Source: Streptomyces sp. 549
GTDB lineage: Bacteria > Actinomycetota > Actinomycetes > Streptomycetales > Streptomycetaceae
Assembly: GCF_030124175.1 (NCBI RefSeq)
Contig: NZ_JASKMT010000018.1
Coordinates: forward strand, 56,025-120,024
DNA: 64,000 bases
Reading direction: 5' to 3'
Shown here: piece by piece, positions 54,475 to 63,847 of the stretch
Layout of the letters: each line of letters starts with the position of its first letter
Position numbering within the stretch: position 1 is the first letter of the stretch
Notes under the pieces: generated by a model
Seen by the model: the letters and a program-made list of their open reading frames with translations, nothing else
Database searches by the model: none
Told to the model about the DNA's origin: nothing
Position numbers and translations under genes: made by a program

Positions 54475-54641
54475 GTCAGTCGTACCTCTGGTCCTTCCCT
54501 AAGGGAGCAACTGGCCGGAACAGTAACCGGTGTTGTGACCTGCGGCCTTTACCAGTTCTTGGTAGGTCAAGAAATGATCACGGCCCTTGTCGGAGCACGC
54601 AGGGTGACCGTACGGTTCCATCGCTTACATGATCTTTAGGG
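54475..54641. other. Divergent promoter region between the VCBS and RHS genes
   Basis: 167 bp, less GC-rich than its surroundings. It holds a short palindrome (TCCCT/AGGGA near 54497) but no convincing -35/-10 pair on either strand. It probably carries both promoters. Confidence 0.5.
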
Positions 54642-57600
54642 GTGGGGACACTCGTGCAGCAGCTCCTCAGGCAGCTCAAGTACCTGTCGCATTGGCGTTG
54701 TTCGGTGACGCTGGCCACCTTCGTCGCCATGCTCGTCACGCTGGTGCCGCAGGTGGACATCGCCGAAGCGGCGACGCTTCGCGCCGAGCTCCCCGAGCTC
54801 AAGCGCGAGGCGTCCGTTCCCGGTAAGGACCACCGTCCTGGCAAGCCGTCCGGCAAGGACGAGGCGTCCCGGGAGTGGCGTCCCGGGGACGACTCCTGGC
54901 AGGCGGCTGCCGAGATCCTGCCGGTGGCTGAGGGGTCGGCGTCCGCTGACGCTGCCGAGCGTCGGCAGAAGAACCTGCTGCGGTCAGGCTCGGCCGCAGA
55001 ACTGCGGCGCGGAAACGTTCCGGTGGCCCTGCGGCCCGCGGAGGCGACATCCGGCCAGGGCAAGTCCGGCAAGGGACGCAAGGCGGAGGGCCGCTCGGCT
55101 CCGCGAGCCCGGACCGGCGACACGGCACGCGTGGAGGTCAAGGGCCTTGACGCCGCGCGACGTGCCGGTGTGGCGGGCGTGCTGTTCACCGTCGCGCCGG
55201 CCACCCCCGGCGGCGCCCGCGCGGACGACGCTCCCCGGCCCGCCACCGGGCGGGTGGGCGTGGAAGTCGACTACTCCGGCTTCGGCGGGCACTTCGGCGG
55301 CGACTGGGGCTCCCGCCTCAACCTGGTCCAACTCCCCGCCTGCGCGCTCACCACCCCCGCCAAGGACGAGTGCCGCACCCCCAAGCCCCTCGACGGCGCC
55401 AACGACCCCGCCCAGCAGACGGTCACCGCCGAGGTTGAGCTGCCGTCCGCCGCGCCCAGTTCCCGTACGGCAGCCGCACCGATGGTCTTCGCCGCGGTGG
55501 CTGCCGCCTCGGGTTCCTCCGGCTCGTACGCGGCCACTCCGCTGTCACCGTCGGGTTCGTGGATGGCCGGCAGTTCCTCCGGGGGGTTCTCGTGGACCTA
55601 CCCCTTCGACGCCCCCGAGGTGCCGGGCGGCCCGCAGCCCGAGATCGCGCTCGGGTACTCCTCGCAGGCCGTGGACGGCCGGACCGCCTCCACCAACGCG
55701 CAGTCCTCCTGGATCGCCGAAGGCTGGGACTACGAGCCGGGCTTCGTCGAACGTCGCTACCGTCCCTGCTCGGACGACCAGGGCGGCGGTGCGAACAACA
55801 CAGCCAAGACCGGGGACCTGTGCTGGGGCTCCGACCAGGTGGTCATGTCCCTGGGCGGCAGCTCCGTGGAGCTGGTCAAGGACGACACGTCGGGCGAGTG
55901 GCGTCCCGCTGACGACGACGGCTCGCGCGTGCAGCGCAGGACCGGCGCGGACAACGGCACCAAGGACGGCGAGTACTGGGTCGTCACCACCACCGACGGC
56001 ACCCAGTACCACTTCGGCCTGAACAAGCTGCCCGGCGCGCCCGAGGGGACGGTCACCCACTCGACTGCCACCGTGCCCGTCTACGGCAACCACCCCGGCG
56101 AGCCCTGCCACGCAAGCACGTTCGCCGCTTCGTCGTGCAACCAGGCGTGGCGATGGAACCTGGACTACGTCGTCGACACCCACGGCGACGCCATGAGCCT
56201 GTGGTGGGCCAAGGAGACCAACCGGTACGGGGCGAACAACAAGGACACCGGCGTCGCCTACACCCGCGCCACCCACCTGCGGCGCATCGACTACGGGCAG
56301 CGGGCCTCCGCGCTGTTCTCGGCGCAGCCGGCCGGGCGTGTGGCCTTCACCGTCGCCGAACGCTGCCTGCCCACCTCCACCTTCGACTGCGCCGAGTCCA
56401 GCCGGACGACGGCCAACGCCAGCCGCTGGCCGGATGTTCCCCTGGACCGGCAGTGCAACGCGGGCGAAGCGTGCAAGGACAAGAACTCGCCCACCTTCTG
56501 GTCCACCAAGCGCCTCACGAAGCTCAGCACCCAGGTGCTGGTCGGCAGCTCGCTGAAGACCGTCGACACGTGGACGCTCGACCAGTCCTTCCCCGCCACC
56601 GGTGACGGCACCTCGCCGGCTCTGTGGCTCAAGTCCGTCACCCGAACCGGCCATGGCGCCGACGGAAGCACCGCCACCATGCCGAAGGTCTCCTTCCGCG
56701 GTGTGCAGCTCGACAACCGGGTCGACGGCGTCGAGGGACTGCCCCCCTTCTCGCGCTACCGGGTGCAGGCAGTGGACACCGAGACCGGCGGCACCATCTC
56801 GGTCACTTACTCGGACCGCGACTGCCGCGCGCTGGAGCCGAAGCGGCTGCCCGCCAACCCGCACGGCAACACCATGCGCTGCTACCCGCAGTACTGGACG
56901 CCTGAGGGCGCATGGGAGCCGGTGCAGGACTGGTTCCACAAGTACGTCGTCACCCAGGTCCGGGAGGAGGACAACGTCACCGACGCCCCACCGAAGGTGA
57001 CCTCCTACGAGTACCTCGGTGGCGCGGCCTGGGCGTGGGACGACAGCGAGTTCACCGAGACCAAGAACCGCACGTGGAGCCAGTACCGCGGCTACGAGCG
57101 GGTCCGTACCCGCATCGGCGCGGGAGACGACGTCAAGCAGCTCTCCGAGCACCGCTACTTCCGCGGGATGAACGGCGACCGCCTGCCGGGCGGAGCGAAG
57201 CGCAGCGCGGCCGTCACCGACTCCGAGGGCACGACGATCACCGACGAGTCGCAGTACCAGGGGCAGCTCCGCGAGGAGCTGACCTACGCCTCCGACGGCG
57301 GTGCGGTGGAGAGCGCGTCCGTGCACACGCCGTGGTCGAAGAAGACCGCCACCCGCAAGCGTGCCGGGACGACCGACCTCGAGGCGTACCAGGTAAGGCC
57401 CTCCGTCACCCAGACGCGGGAACGCGCGGGCGGCACCAACTGGCACCGATCCAGCGAGACCACCACGTTCGACGAGTACGGCATGCCGACCCGGGTGGAC
57501 GAGGTGACCTCGGGAGGCAGCAAGCGCTGCACCGTGACCACCTACGCCCGCAACACCGCGAAGCACATCATGGACGCCCAGATCCGGGAGGTGACCACGG

Positions 57601-60600
57601 CGGCTGCCTGTGGCACGTCCGGAGCGACGGTGCTCGACGACACCCGCACGCTGTACGACGGCCAGGAGTACGGCAAGGCCCCCGTCACCGGTCTCGCCAC
57701 CGAGGTCCAGGAGCGCAACGAGGCCGGGACCGGCCACCTCACCGTCGACCGCACCGAGTACGACATCCACGGCCGGGAGACCACGACGTGGGACACCGAG
57801 GGTGAGAAGACCACCGTCGCCTACACGCCTGCCACCGGGGCGGTGCCCACCAGGACGGTCACGACCGACCCGTTGGGACACACGGACACCGTCGAGTTCG
57901 ACCCTCTGCGCGGACTGCCGCTGGCCGAGATCGACGCCAACGGCAAGCGCGCCGACCTGGAGTACGACCCGCTCGGCAGGCTGCTCAAGGTGTGGGAGAT
58001 CGACCGGGACAAGGCGACCCAGACACCCACGGCCACGTACGACTACCAGATCCGCGGCAACGCACCCACCGTCGTCACCTCTCGCACGCTCAAGGACAAC
58101 GGCCAGTACGCCGTCTCCCACGAGATACTCGACGGGCTGCTGCGCACCCGTCAGACCCAGGACGAGGCGACCGGCGACGGCCGCATCGTCAACGACACCT
58201 TCTACGACAGCGCCGGCCGCGACTTCAAGACCAACGACGGCTACTACAACGAGCAGGAGCCGTCGACCGCCCTGCTGATCGTCGGCGACAACGCGGTCCC
58301 CTCGCAGACCCGCGTCACCTACAACGGCCTGGGTGAGCCCGTATCGGAGACCTCCTACTTCCGCGGCGAGGAACGCCACCGCACCACGATCGAGCGCACC
58401 GGCGACTCCACCACCACCGTGCCGCCGAAGGGCGACACCGTCACCACCACCTTCACCGACTCCGAAGGCCGCGTGGCGAAGCTGCGTGAGTACTCCAAGC
58501 GGGATCGCAGCGAGTGGCGGGACACCACCTACCACTACGACACGCTCGACCAGTTGGTGAAGATCACCGCCCCCGGTGGAGCCGAGACGAGCTTCGCCTA
58601 CGACGGGCGCGGGCGTACGACATCGGTGACCGACCCCGACGGCGGCACCACCACCTACACCTACGACAACTCCGACCGCCTGGTCACCACGACCGACGCC
58701 CGCGGCAACACGCTGCACACCAGCTACGACAAGGGCGGCCGCCCCGTGGCGGTACGGGAGGACGGACCCGGCGGGGCGAAGCGCCTGGAGTGGACCTACG
58801 ACACGCTCGGCATGGGCCTGCCCGTCGCCGCGATCCGGCACCACGACGGCAAGCAGTACCGCGACGAGGTCACCGGCTACGACAAGGCCTACCGCCCCAC
58901 CGGCACGCGGACCGTGATCCCCGAGTCGGAAGGCCTCATCGGCGGCACCTACTCCTACAGGTACAGCTACACGCCCACCGGGAACCTGTTCTGGGTCGAA
59001 CTGCCCGGCATGGCGGGACTCACCACGGAACGCGTGGTCTTCCGCTACAACTCCGACGACCTGCCCATCTCCATCGGTGGTGCCGCCAACTACGTCACCG
59101 ACGTCCAGTACTCGGCATTCGGCGAGGTGCTCCGCACGGAGTCGGGTGCCACGGGGCGCAAGGTCTGGGGCTCCTACGAGTTCGACGAGTTCACCAAGCG
59201 TCTGAGCCGAGCCGTCTTCGACCGGTCCACCAACCCCGGGCGCATCGACGACGTGCGCTACCGGTATGACGAGGCCGGCAACGTCACCGGTGTCACCAGC
59301 ACCCCGGGCCAGGCCGTCAGCACCGAGCCGGAGACCGACCGCCAGTGCTTCGCCTACGACCAGCTCCGCCGGATGACGTCCGCGTGGACGGCGAAGCAGG
59401 ACTGCGCGGAGGCGCCGGCCAAGGACACGGTCGGCGGACCGGACGCGTACTGGCACAGCTACACGTTCGACGAGGCCGGGAACCGGACCAAGCTCGTCGA
59501 GCACGACACCAGCGGTGACACGGCCAAGGACGTCACCCGCACCTACCGCTACGGCAGGAACGGGGTCGGCGGCCCCAACGCGCTGGCCGAGATCACCTCC
59601 AGCGGGCCCGGCGGTGAGCGGCTCAACACCTTCGACTACGACCGGGCGGGCAACACCACCAAGCGCCAGCAGGGCGGCACCACCCAGACCCTGACCTGGG
59701 ACGTCGAAGGCCAGCTGGTGAAGGTCGAGCAGCCGGTCGAGGACGGACCGGACAAGGTCACCTCCTACCTCTACGACGCGGGCGGCGAGCGCCTGATCCG
59801 CACCGGTGCGGACGGCAAGAAGACGCTGTACCTCGGCGACATCGAACTGACGGCTGACAACACCACCGGCGAAACCACCGCCGAGCGCTTCTACCAGCAC
59901 CCCGACGGTTCCACGACGGTGCGCGCCACGGGCGGCGTCCGGCAGCTGATGCTGAGCGACCACCACGGCACGTCCAACACCGTCGTCGACCTGGTGGACC
60001 CGGCGATGGCCGTGACCCGCCGCCAGTCCATGCCCTTCGGTGAGGTCCGCGGCGGTGAACCGGGAGACTGGCCCGGCCAGCGCGGCTTCGTCGGCGGCAC
60101 CCGCGATCCCGACACCGGCCTCACCCGCCTGGGCGCCCGGGACTACGACCCGGCGACCGGCCGGTTCATATCCGTCGACCCCATGGTCGACTACACCGAA
60201 CCCGCAACCATCAACCCGTACGCCTACGCCAACAACGGACCGGCCACCTTCTCCGACCCCGACGGGCTCTTCTTCCCGATCCTGGTCGGCATCGCGGCCC
60301 GCATCGCCATCCAGGCCGCGATCCGTGCGGCGGCCCGCTACGCCGCCCGCCGTGCGGCCCAGGCGGCGGCTCGTGCGGCTGCCCGTGCCGCCGCCCGCCG
60401 TGCGGCTGCCCGCGCCGCCGCCCGCCGTGCCGCCGCTCGCGCGGCTGCCCGCCGCGCTGCGGCCCGTCGTGCGGCTGCCCGTCGTGCTGCCGCCGCCCGG
60501 CAGGCAGCGGCCCGTGCCGCGGCGCGTCGAGCCTCGCAGCGGCGTATGGCCGCGCAGGCGCGGCAGCGCACGGCACGCAACAACGCGCGCCGGGCCCAGG

Positions 60601-61745
60601 CGCAGCGTGCGGCACGGCAGAAGGTGAAACCGAAGCCGCGCCCTGCTCCCAGGAGTCAGCCGAAGCCCAAGCCGAAGCCGTCGCAGCAGAAGAAGCCCGC
60701 GCAGCAGCAGCGCCGGACGCAGGATGCGAAGCAGGAGGGCAAGAACGAGGCCGCCGACGGGCTGATGGACACCGTCTCCAACAGCGGTGGAGGGGGCAGC
60801 TGCAAGACCGGCAACAGCTTCACTCCGGACACGTTGGTGCTGATGGCGGACGGTTCCAAGAAGCCGATCGGCGACATCAAGGTTGGCGACCGGGTGGTCG
60901 CCACTGACCCGAAGACGGGGAAGACCGGTTCGAAGACGGTCACCGCCACGATCCTCGGTGAGGGCGCCAAGAACCTGGTGAAGGTCACGATCCGCACGGC
61001 GGAGGCCGCGCCGTCGGCGATTCCTGTCGCCGCCGGTTCTGAGGCGAACCGCGGCGGGGACGGATCGTCAGCCACGGCATCGCCATCACGTGATGACGGT
61101 GACGGCTCGAAGCACACGACCGCGTCCGTTGTCGCTACCGACGGGCATCCGTTCTGGGTACCGGAACTGGGCGAGTGGCTGGACGCCGGTGAGCTGAAGG
61201 CCGGCCAGTGGCTCCAGACCTCTTCCGGCACCTGGGTCCAGATCGCCGCGGTCAAGGCGTGGACCCAGCAAGCGACCGTTCACAACCTCACGGTCGAAGG
61301 CATCCACACGTACCATGCCCTGGCGGGCGCCACGCCGGTCCTGGTCCACAATTGTGGCGAGGCAACCAAACAGGAGCTCACGCAACTCGGCAAAGCTCGA
61401 ATCGAAGAAGTCAAATCCGGCCTAGGTGAAGGTGATCAGCTTCCGGGTGCTTTCAGCGTCGGACGTGATCGCACCACAGGGCAGGTGTACTACGGTGAAA
61501 GTGGTCCCAGTACAGGACTGCACCCCGACGTGGAAGCACGCCTGCCCGCCCGATCGCAGCTCCTCAACCTCCGCCCACCCGGGGTGTGTGCAGAGGCACG
61601 CATGTGTACCAACGCACTGAACGGTGGAGCCTCGCTGCGGAACCTGGATATCGTCACGCTTAATCCGAGGGGTAAGAAGTTCAAAATGTGCCCGAACTGT
61701 CAAACCTGGGTTCCTGGTGCTGTGAGAAGAGTGCTGACGGGATGA
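54642..61745 (+). CDS. Secreted RHS polymorphic toxin with Hint domain and deaminase-like toxin
   Basis: A 2,367-residue exported toxin. The layout is: a signal sequence (residues ~1-45); an N-terminal beta region; a long YD/RHS shell (to ~1875) ending in the RHS core (GARDYDPATGRFISVDPMVD and NPYAYANNGPATFSDPDG); an Ala/Arg-repeat basic segment (~1886-2050); and a pretoxin Hint domain (~2054-2238, from SCKTGNSFTPDTLV to LVHNC). The last ~129 residues carry CAE (2316-2318) and CPNC (2350-2353), the zinc-site pattern of YwqJ-like deaminases. The RHS shell would cage the toxin and Hint release it. GTG 54642 or 54654 may be the start. The stop overlaps the presumed immunity gene. The deaminase target (DNA, RNA or nucleotide) is unknown. 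Confidence 0.9.
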   Translation: MGTLVQQLLRQLKYLSHWRCSVTLATFVAMLVTLVPQVDIAEAATLRAELPELKREASVPGKDHRPGKPSGKDEASREWRPGDDSWQAAAEILPVAEGSASADAAERRQKNLLRSGSAAELRRGNVPVALRPAEATSGQGKSGKGRKAEGRSAPRARTGDTARVEVKGLDAARRAGVAGVLFTVAPATPGGARADDAPRPATGRVGVEVDYSGFGGHFGGDWGSRLNLVQLPACALTTPAKDECRTPKPLDGANDPAQQTVTAEVELPSAAPSSRTAAAPMVFAAVAAASGSSGSYAATPLSPSGSWMAGSSSGGFSWTYPFDAPEVPGGPQPEIALGYSSQAVDGRTASTNAQSSWIAEGWDYEPGFVERRYRPCSDDQGGGANNTAKTGDLCWGSDQVVMSLGGSSVELVKDDTSGEWRPADDDGSRVQRRTGADNGTKDGEYWVVTTTDGTQYHFGLNKLPGAPEGTVTHSTATVPVYGNHPGEPCHASTFAASSCNQAWRWNLDYVVDTHGDAMSLWWAKETNRYGANNKDTGVAYTRATHLRRIDYGQRASALFSAQPAGRVAFTVAERCLPTSTFDCAESSRTTANASRWPDVPLDRQCNAGEACKDKNSPTFWSTKRLTKLSTQVLVGSSLKTVDTWTLDQSFPATGDGTSPALWLKSVTRTGHGADGSTATMPKVSFRGVQLDNRVDGVEGLPPFSRYRVQAVDTETGGTISVTYSDRDCRALEPKRLPANPHGNTMRCYPQYWTPEGAWEPVQDWFHKYVVTQVREEDNVTDAPPKVTSYEYLGGAAWAWDDSEFTETKNRTWSQYRGYERVRTRIGAGDDVKQLSEHRYFRGMNGDRLPGGAKRSAAVTDSEGTTITDESQYQGQLREELTYASDGGAVESASVHTPWSKKTATRKRAGTTDLEAYQVRPSVTQTRERAGGTNWHRSSETTTFDEYGMPTRVDEVTSGGSKRCTVTTYARNTAKHIMDAQIREVTTAAACGTSGATVLDDTRTLYDGQEYGKAPVTGLATEVQERNEAGTGHLTVDRTEYDIHGRETTTWDTEGEKTTVAYTPATGAVPTRTVTTDPLGHTDTVEFDPLRGLPLAEIDANGKRADLEYDPLGRLLKVWEIDRDKATQTPTATYDYQIRGNAPTVVTSRTLKDNGQYAVSHEILDGLLRTRQTQDEATGDGRIVNDTFYDSAGRDFKTNDGYYNEQEPSTALLIVGDNAVPSQTRVTYNGLGEPVSETSYFRGEERHRTTIERTGDSTTTVPPKGDTVTTTFTDSEGRVAKLREYSKRDRSEWRDTTYHYDTLDQLVKITAPGGAETSFAYDGRGRTTSVTDPDGGTTTYTYDNSDRLVTTTDARGNTLHTSYDKGGRPVAVREDGPGGAKRLEWTYDTLGMGLPVAAIRHHDGKQYRDEVTGYDKAYRPTGTRTVIPESEGLIGGTYSYRYSYTPTGNLFWVELPGMAGLTTERVVFRYNSDDLPISIGGAANYVTDVQYSAFGEVLRTESGATGRKVWGSYEFDEFTKRLSRAVFDRSTNPGRIDDVRYRYDEAGNVTGVTSTPGQAVSTEPETDRQCFAYDQLRRMTSAWTAKQDCAEAPAKDTVGGPDAYWHSYTFDEAGNRTKLVEHDTSGDTAKDVTRTYRYGRNGVGGPNALAEITSSGPGGERLNTFDYDRAGNTTKRQQGGTTQTLTWDVEGQLVKVEQPVEDGPDKVTSYLYDAGGERLIRTGADGKKTLYLGDIELTADNTTGETTAERFYQHPDGSTTVRATGGVRQLMLSDHHGTSNTVVDLVDPAMAVTRRQSMPFGEVRGGEPGDWPGQRGFVGGTRDPDTGLTRLGARDYDPATGRFISVDPMVDYTEPATINPYAYANNGPATFSDPDGLFFPILVGIAARIAIQAAIRAAARYAARRAAQAAARAAARAAARRAAARAAARRAAARAAARRAAARRAAARRAAAARQAAARAAARRASQRRMAAQARQRTARNNARRAQAQRAARQKVKPKPRPAPRSQPKPKPKPSQQKKPAQQQRRTQDAKQEGKNEAADGLMDTVSNSGGGGSCKTGNSFTPDTLVLMADGSKKPIGDIKVGDRVVATDPKTGKTGSKTVTATILGEGAKNLVKVTIRTAEAAPSAIPVAAGSEANRGGDGSSATASPSRDDGDGSKHTTASVVATDGHPFWVPELGEWLDAGELKAGQWLQTSSGTWVQIAAVKAWTQQATVHNLTVEGIHTYHALAGATPVLVHNCGEATKQELTQLGKARIEEVKSGLGEGDQLPGAFSVGRDRTTGQVYYGESGPSTGLHPDVEARLPARSQLLNLRPPGVCAEARMCTNALNGGASLRNLDIVTLNPRGKKFKMCPNCQTWVPGAVRRVLTG
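60310..60620 (+). repeat. Ala/Arg tandem-repeat segment of the RHS gene
   Basis: Codons for Ala and Arg alternate in a degenerate AAAR/RAAA pattern for about 100 residues (from IQAAIRAAARYAARR to RAQAQRAARQ), followed by a Lys/Pro/Gln-rich stretch. It joins the RHS core to the Hint domain. It has no aspartate or glutamate for about 100 residues and so is strongly cationic. Confidence 0.85.
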
Positions 61746-62197
61746 GCAAATCTCCGCATGCCGCGGATCGGGATGAGGTTCTTCGGCAGAAGTTTCCCGA
61801 CGCCGTCCGTGTGGAGGTGGGAAGTACTCCGCTGCGGGTAGTTCTTAGCCGCTACGAGGCTGCGGGTTACCCTATCAGCGAATACCTACGGGCCGTAATG
61901 GAGGATTACCACGAGGTTGCGATAGTGTGGCTTTTTGGTGATCTCGAAATTGCCCTCAGTGTCGCGGTTGAAGATGCGATAGAAATTTATCCGGGCAACG
62001 TTAGGATCTACTCCCGTCGAGTGGGGAAGCCGCTGACTCCATTGGGCTTGGCCTTCGATACGGAAGAGGCTGTGCTCCTCGCAGAAGACGAAGATGTGTA
62101 TCTTGCGGGTGACGCAGGAATGCAGTACGTGGGAAACGGGTTCGTGAAGTCCGTCCGGGCTCTCATCTCTGGCGAGTGGGACAAGACATTCTTCTAG
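61742..62197 (+). CDS. Probable immunity protein for the deaminase toxin
   Basis: A 151-residue acidic protein (EEAVLLAEDEDVYLAGDAG near residue 110) whose ATG overlaps the toxin stop (ATGA), so the two are translationally coupled. The tight overlap with the 3' end of an RHS toxin, small size and acidity argue for immunity. I do not recognise the family; a distant SUKH-like fold is possible but unproven. Its codon usage is less GC-rich than the RHS shell, as expected for exchanged toxin/immunity modules. An intrinsic terminator follows at 62226. Confidence 0.75.
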   Translation: MSKSPHAADRDEVLRQKFPDAVRVEVGSTPLRVVLSRYEAAGYPISEYLRAVMEDYHEVAIVWLFGDLEIALSVAVEDAIEIYPGNVRIYSRRVGKPLTPLGLAFDTEEAVLLAEDEDVYLAGDAGMQYVGNGFVKSVRALISGEWDKTFF

Positions 62198-62225
62198 CTG
62201 AACTCGTACTAGCGTGAGTGGGTAC

Positions 62226-62262
62226 GTGGGGTCTGCTGCTGGATGGCAGGCCCCACTCTTTT
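62226..62262 (+). terminator. Intrinsic terminator of the toxin-immunity unit
   Basis: GTGGGGTCTGC / GCAGGCCCCAC form an 11-bp stem (one T-G wobble) with a 9-nt loop, followed directly by TCTTTT. A stem plus T-tract is uncommon in such GC-rich genomes and marks the end of the RHS-immunity transcript. Confidence 0.85.
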
Positions 62263-62343
62263 GAGCTCGTAACACGATCATATCCGGACGAGGTGTGTTC
62301 AAGGGAGCACGTACTGCTCGTGAGGCTTGGTATTCGTTTGCTT

Positions 62344-62640
62344 TCAGTTGGACAGCTCTTCGCTCTTGCGGGGTCGGTAGGGCGTGACCAGTCTGGTGTT
62401 CGGGTGGCCGCCGTCCGCGATGGTCATGGTGTTGCCGACGACGGCGTTGGTCCCGGGTTCTTCCCATGCCTTGCAGTCGTTGCGGTTGCCGGGGAGCGGC
62501 TGGCCGACCACGACAACCAGTCTGCCTGTCGGCGGCGATGGCGACTTGGTGGTTCGGTTTAGTAGCGGTAGTTCTTGGACTGTGTGGTCGCGGGTGGGCA
62601 CCAGAGCGTCGTCCAAGGTGAGCACGGCTTCCTTGCGGGG
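62344..62640 (-). pseudogene. IS5-family transposase remnant, frameshifted
   Basis: Reading the minus strand, one frame gives TLDDALVPTRDHTV (about 62619-62575). Another gives SKNYRY, a stop, then TNHQVAIAADRQTG. The first frame then resumes with VVVVGQPLPGNRNDCKAWEE and TMTIADGGHPNTRLVTPYR (about 62520-62350). Together these match the middle of the DDE transposase common in streptomycete IS5-type elements. Both ends, the later catalytic part and the terminal repeats are missing. It is a decayed insertion between immunity-type genes. Confidence 0.8.
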
Positions 62641-62780
62641 CTGGAAAGCAAGGAGGGCCCGAGGTGGTCGTGAGGCGGGCGGCTGTGGACTTGGAGGCGC
62701 CGGAGATAGGGGAGCTGGTGCATCGTCAAGTTCATGCCTCAGCAAGATCATTGGGCGCCTCTAGGACGGAAGGAGTGGGG

Positions 62781-63092
62781 ATGCCAGTTCGGTGCGAGGT
62801 CGAGGATCTGATTACTGCGGGATCGCTCCCCTCGGAAGAGGCATCCGAAGAGGAGATCGCTCAGGCTCAGCGCCTGCTCGAAAACATCGCTGCGCCGGTG
62901 TCGGACGAGGAGGCGCAGGCGCTGGCGGCGTGCTTCGGTCCTGATGACTGCCATGGCCTTTCATGGACCTTGCTGCATCTGATCGAAACAGCACTAGGCG
63001 CTCAGAATGCGAGGTATTCACGGAACGTCGAAAACCCGTGGGTTCAATTGCTCACCGCTCGTGTCGAAGCCGCGCGAGGAAGCCGGGGGTAG
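62781..63092 (+). CDS. Small hypothetical protein in the toxin-immunity tail
   Basis: A 103-residue, probably all-helical protein (SEEEIAQAQRLLENIAAPVS, then LSWTLLHLIETALGAQNARY). ATG 62781 has GGAAGGAG upstream; the longer open frame from 62664 lacks support. I recognise no family. Small size and location between an IS remnant and a SUKH gene suggest an orphan immunity or accessory gene, but this is inference. Confidence 0.6.
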   Translation: MPVRCEVEDLITAGSLPSEEASEEEIAQAQRLLENIAAPVSDEEAQALAACFGPDDCHGLSWTLLHLIETALGAQNARYSRNVENPWVQLLTARVEAARGSRG

Positions 63093-63207
63093 CGTGAACG
63101 GGGTCGTACTGTGGGTGCGGAAAGCGGCCACCGCGATCATGGTCGTTTGCGAGAGGGGGTCGCGGACTTAACTTGCACGTAACCGTCTCGACCGGAAGAG
63201 GTAGCCG

Positions 63208-63753
63208 GTGTCTGTAGCACAACTTGCGCAGTGGGCGAGAGTGAGCTACCCGCAGGTCCGACACGATATTGACTGGGTTGACGTGGCCAGGCGAATCGGC
63301 ACTCCTCTTCCTTCCGACTATCGTGAGATGGTCGCGAACTTCGGAGGTGGCAGTTTTGATTCGCATCTGTGGATCCATGCTCCTCGAGGCGATGGTGAGC
63401 CTTATGATCTGGCCGACGGAGCGGCTGAGCGGATGGAAGCGCTGTGTCTCCTCTGGCAGGCCGGTGAGGGCGTACCGTCATGGCTGGACGCGCGACGCGA
63501 CAAGCTGATCGCCTGGGCCAGCACTGGTAACGGGGAGTGCATCTACTGGTGGAATGCACGCGGGCAGGCGAGCGCTGACGACTGGCCGGTAGCTGTGCAG
63601 AGCATTGATGGTGACTGGGAAGTCTTCGAAATGTCGAGCAGTGACCTTCTTCTTGCGTGGGTGACGGGGTGCCTCCGTACGGAGTTGCTCTCAGCCGACT
63701 TTGCCCACTTTTCGCACTCGTTCAGTCACTATGATGGGCGCATCCTTGAGTAG
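63208..63753 (+). CDS. SMI1/KNR4 (SUKH) family protein, probable immunity
   Basis: A 181-residue SUKH-superfamily protein. The signature IGTPLPSDYREMVANFGGGSF lies near residues 31-50, followed by DGEPYDLADGAAERMEALCL, and the typical GDWEVFEMSSSDLLLAWVTG near residue 135. SUKH proteins are the commonest immunity proteins of bacterial nuclease and deaminase polymorphic toxins. GTG 63208 follows GAAGAGGTAGCC. No cognate toxin module is adjacent, so it looks like an orphan immunity gene left by toxin-tip exchange. Confidence 0.85.
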   Translation: MSVAQLAQWARVSYPQVRHDIDWVDVARRIGTPLPSDYREMVANFGGGSFDSHLWIHAPRGDGEPYDLADGAAERMEALCLLWQAGEGVPSWLDARRDKLIAWASTGNGECIYWWNARGQASADDWPVAVQSIDGDWEVFEMSSSDLLLAWVTGCLRTELLSADFAHFSHSFSHYDGRILE

Positions 63754-63847
63754 CGTGGCCAGGTCGAGGCGCGGACTCAGAGAGTTCCGGCCACCCCCTG
63801 TGGCTGTTGCGGCTGCTTGTTGAAGATCCTGAAATCGGTTTACGCCC

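Noticed and set aside
55545..59966. A 1,473-codon open frame on the minus strand within the RHS gene
   Set aside because: It is the mirror frame of a GC-rich coding sequence. Its translation is low-complexity Val/Gly/Arg/Asp with no motifs, while the plus strand has clear RHS repeats.
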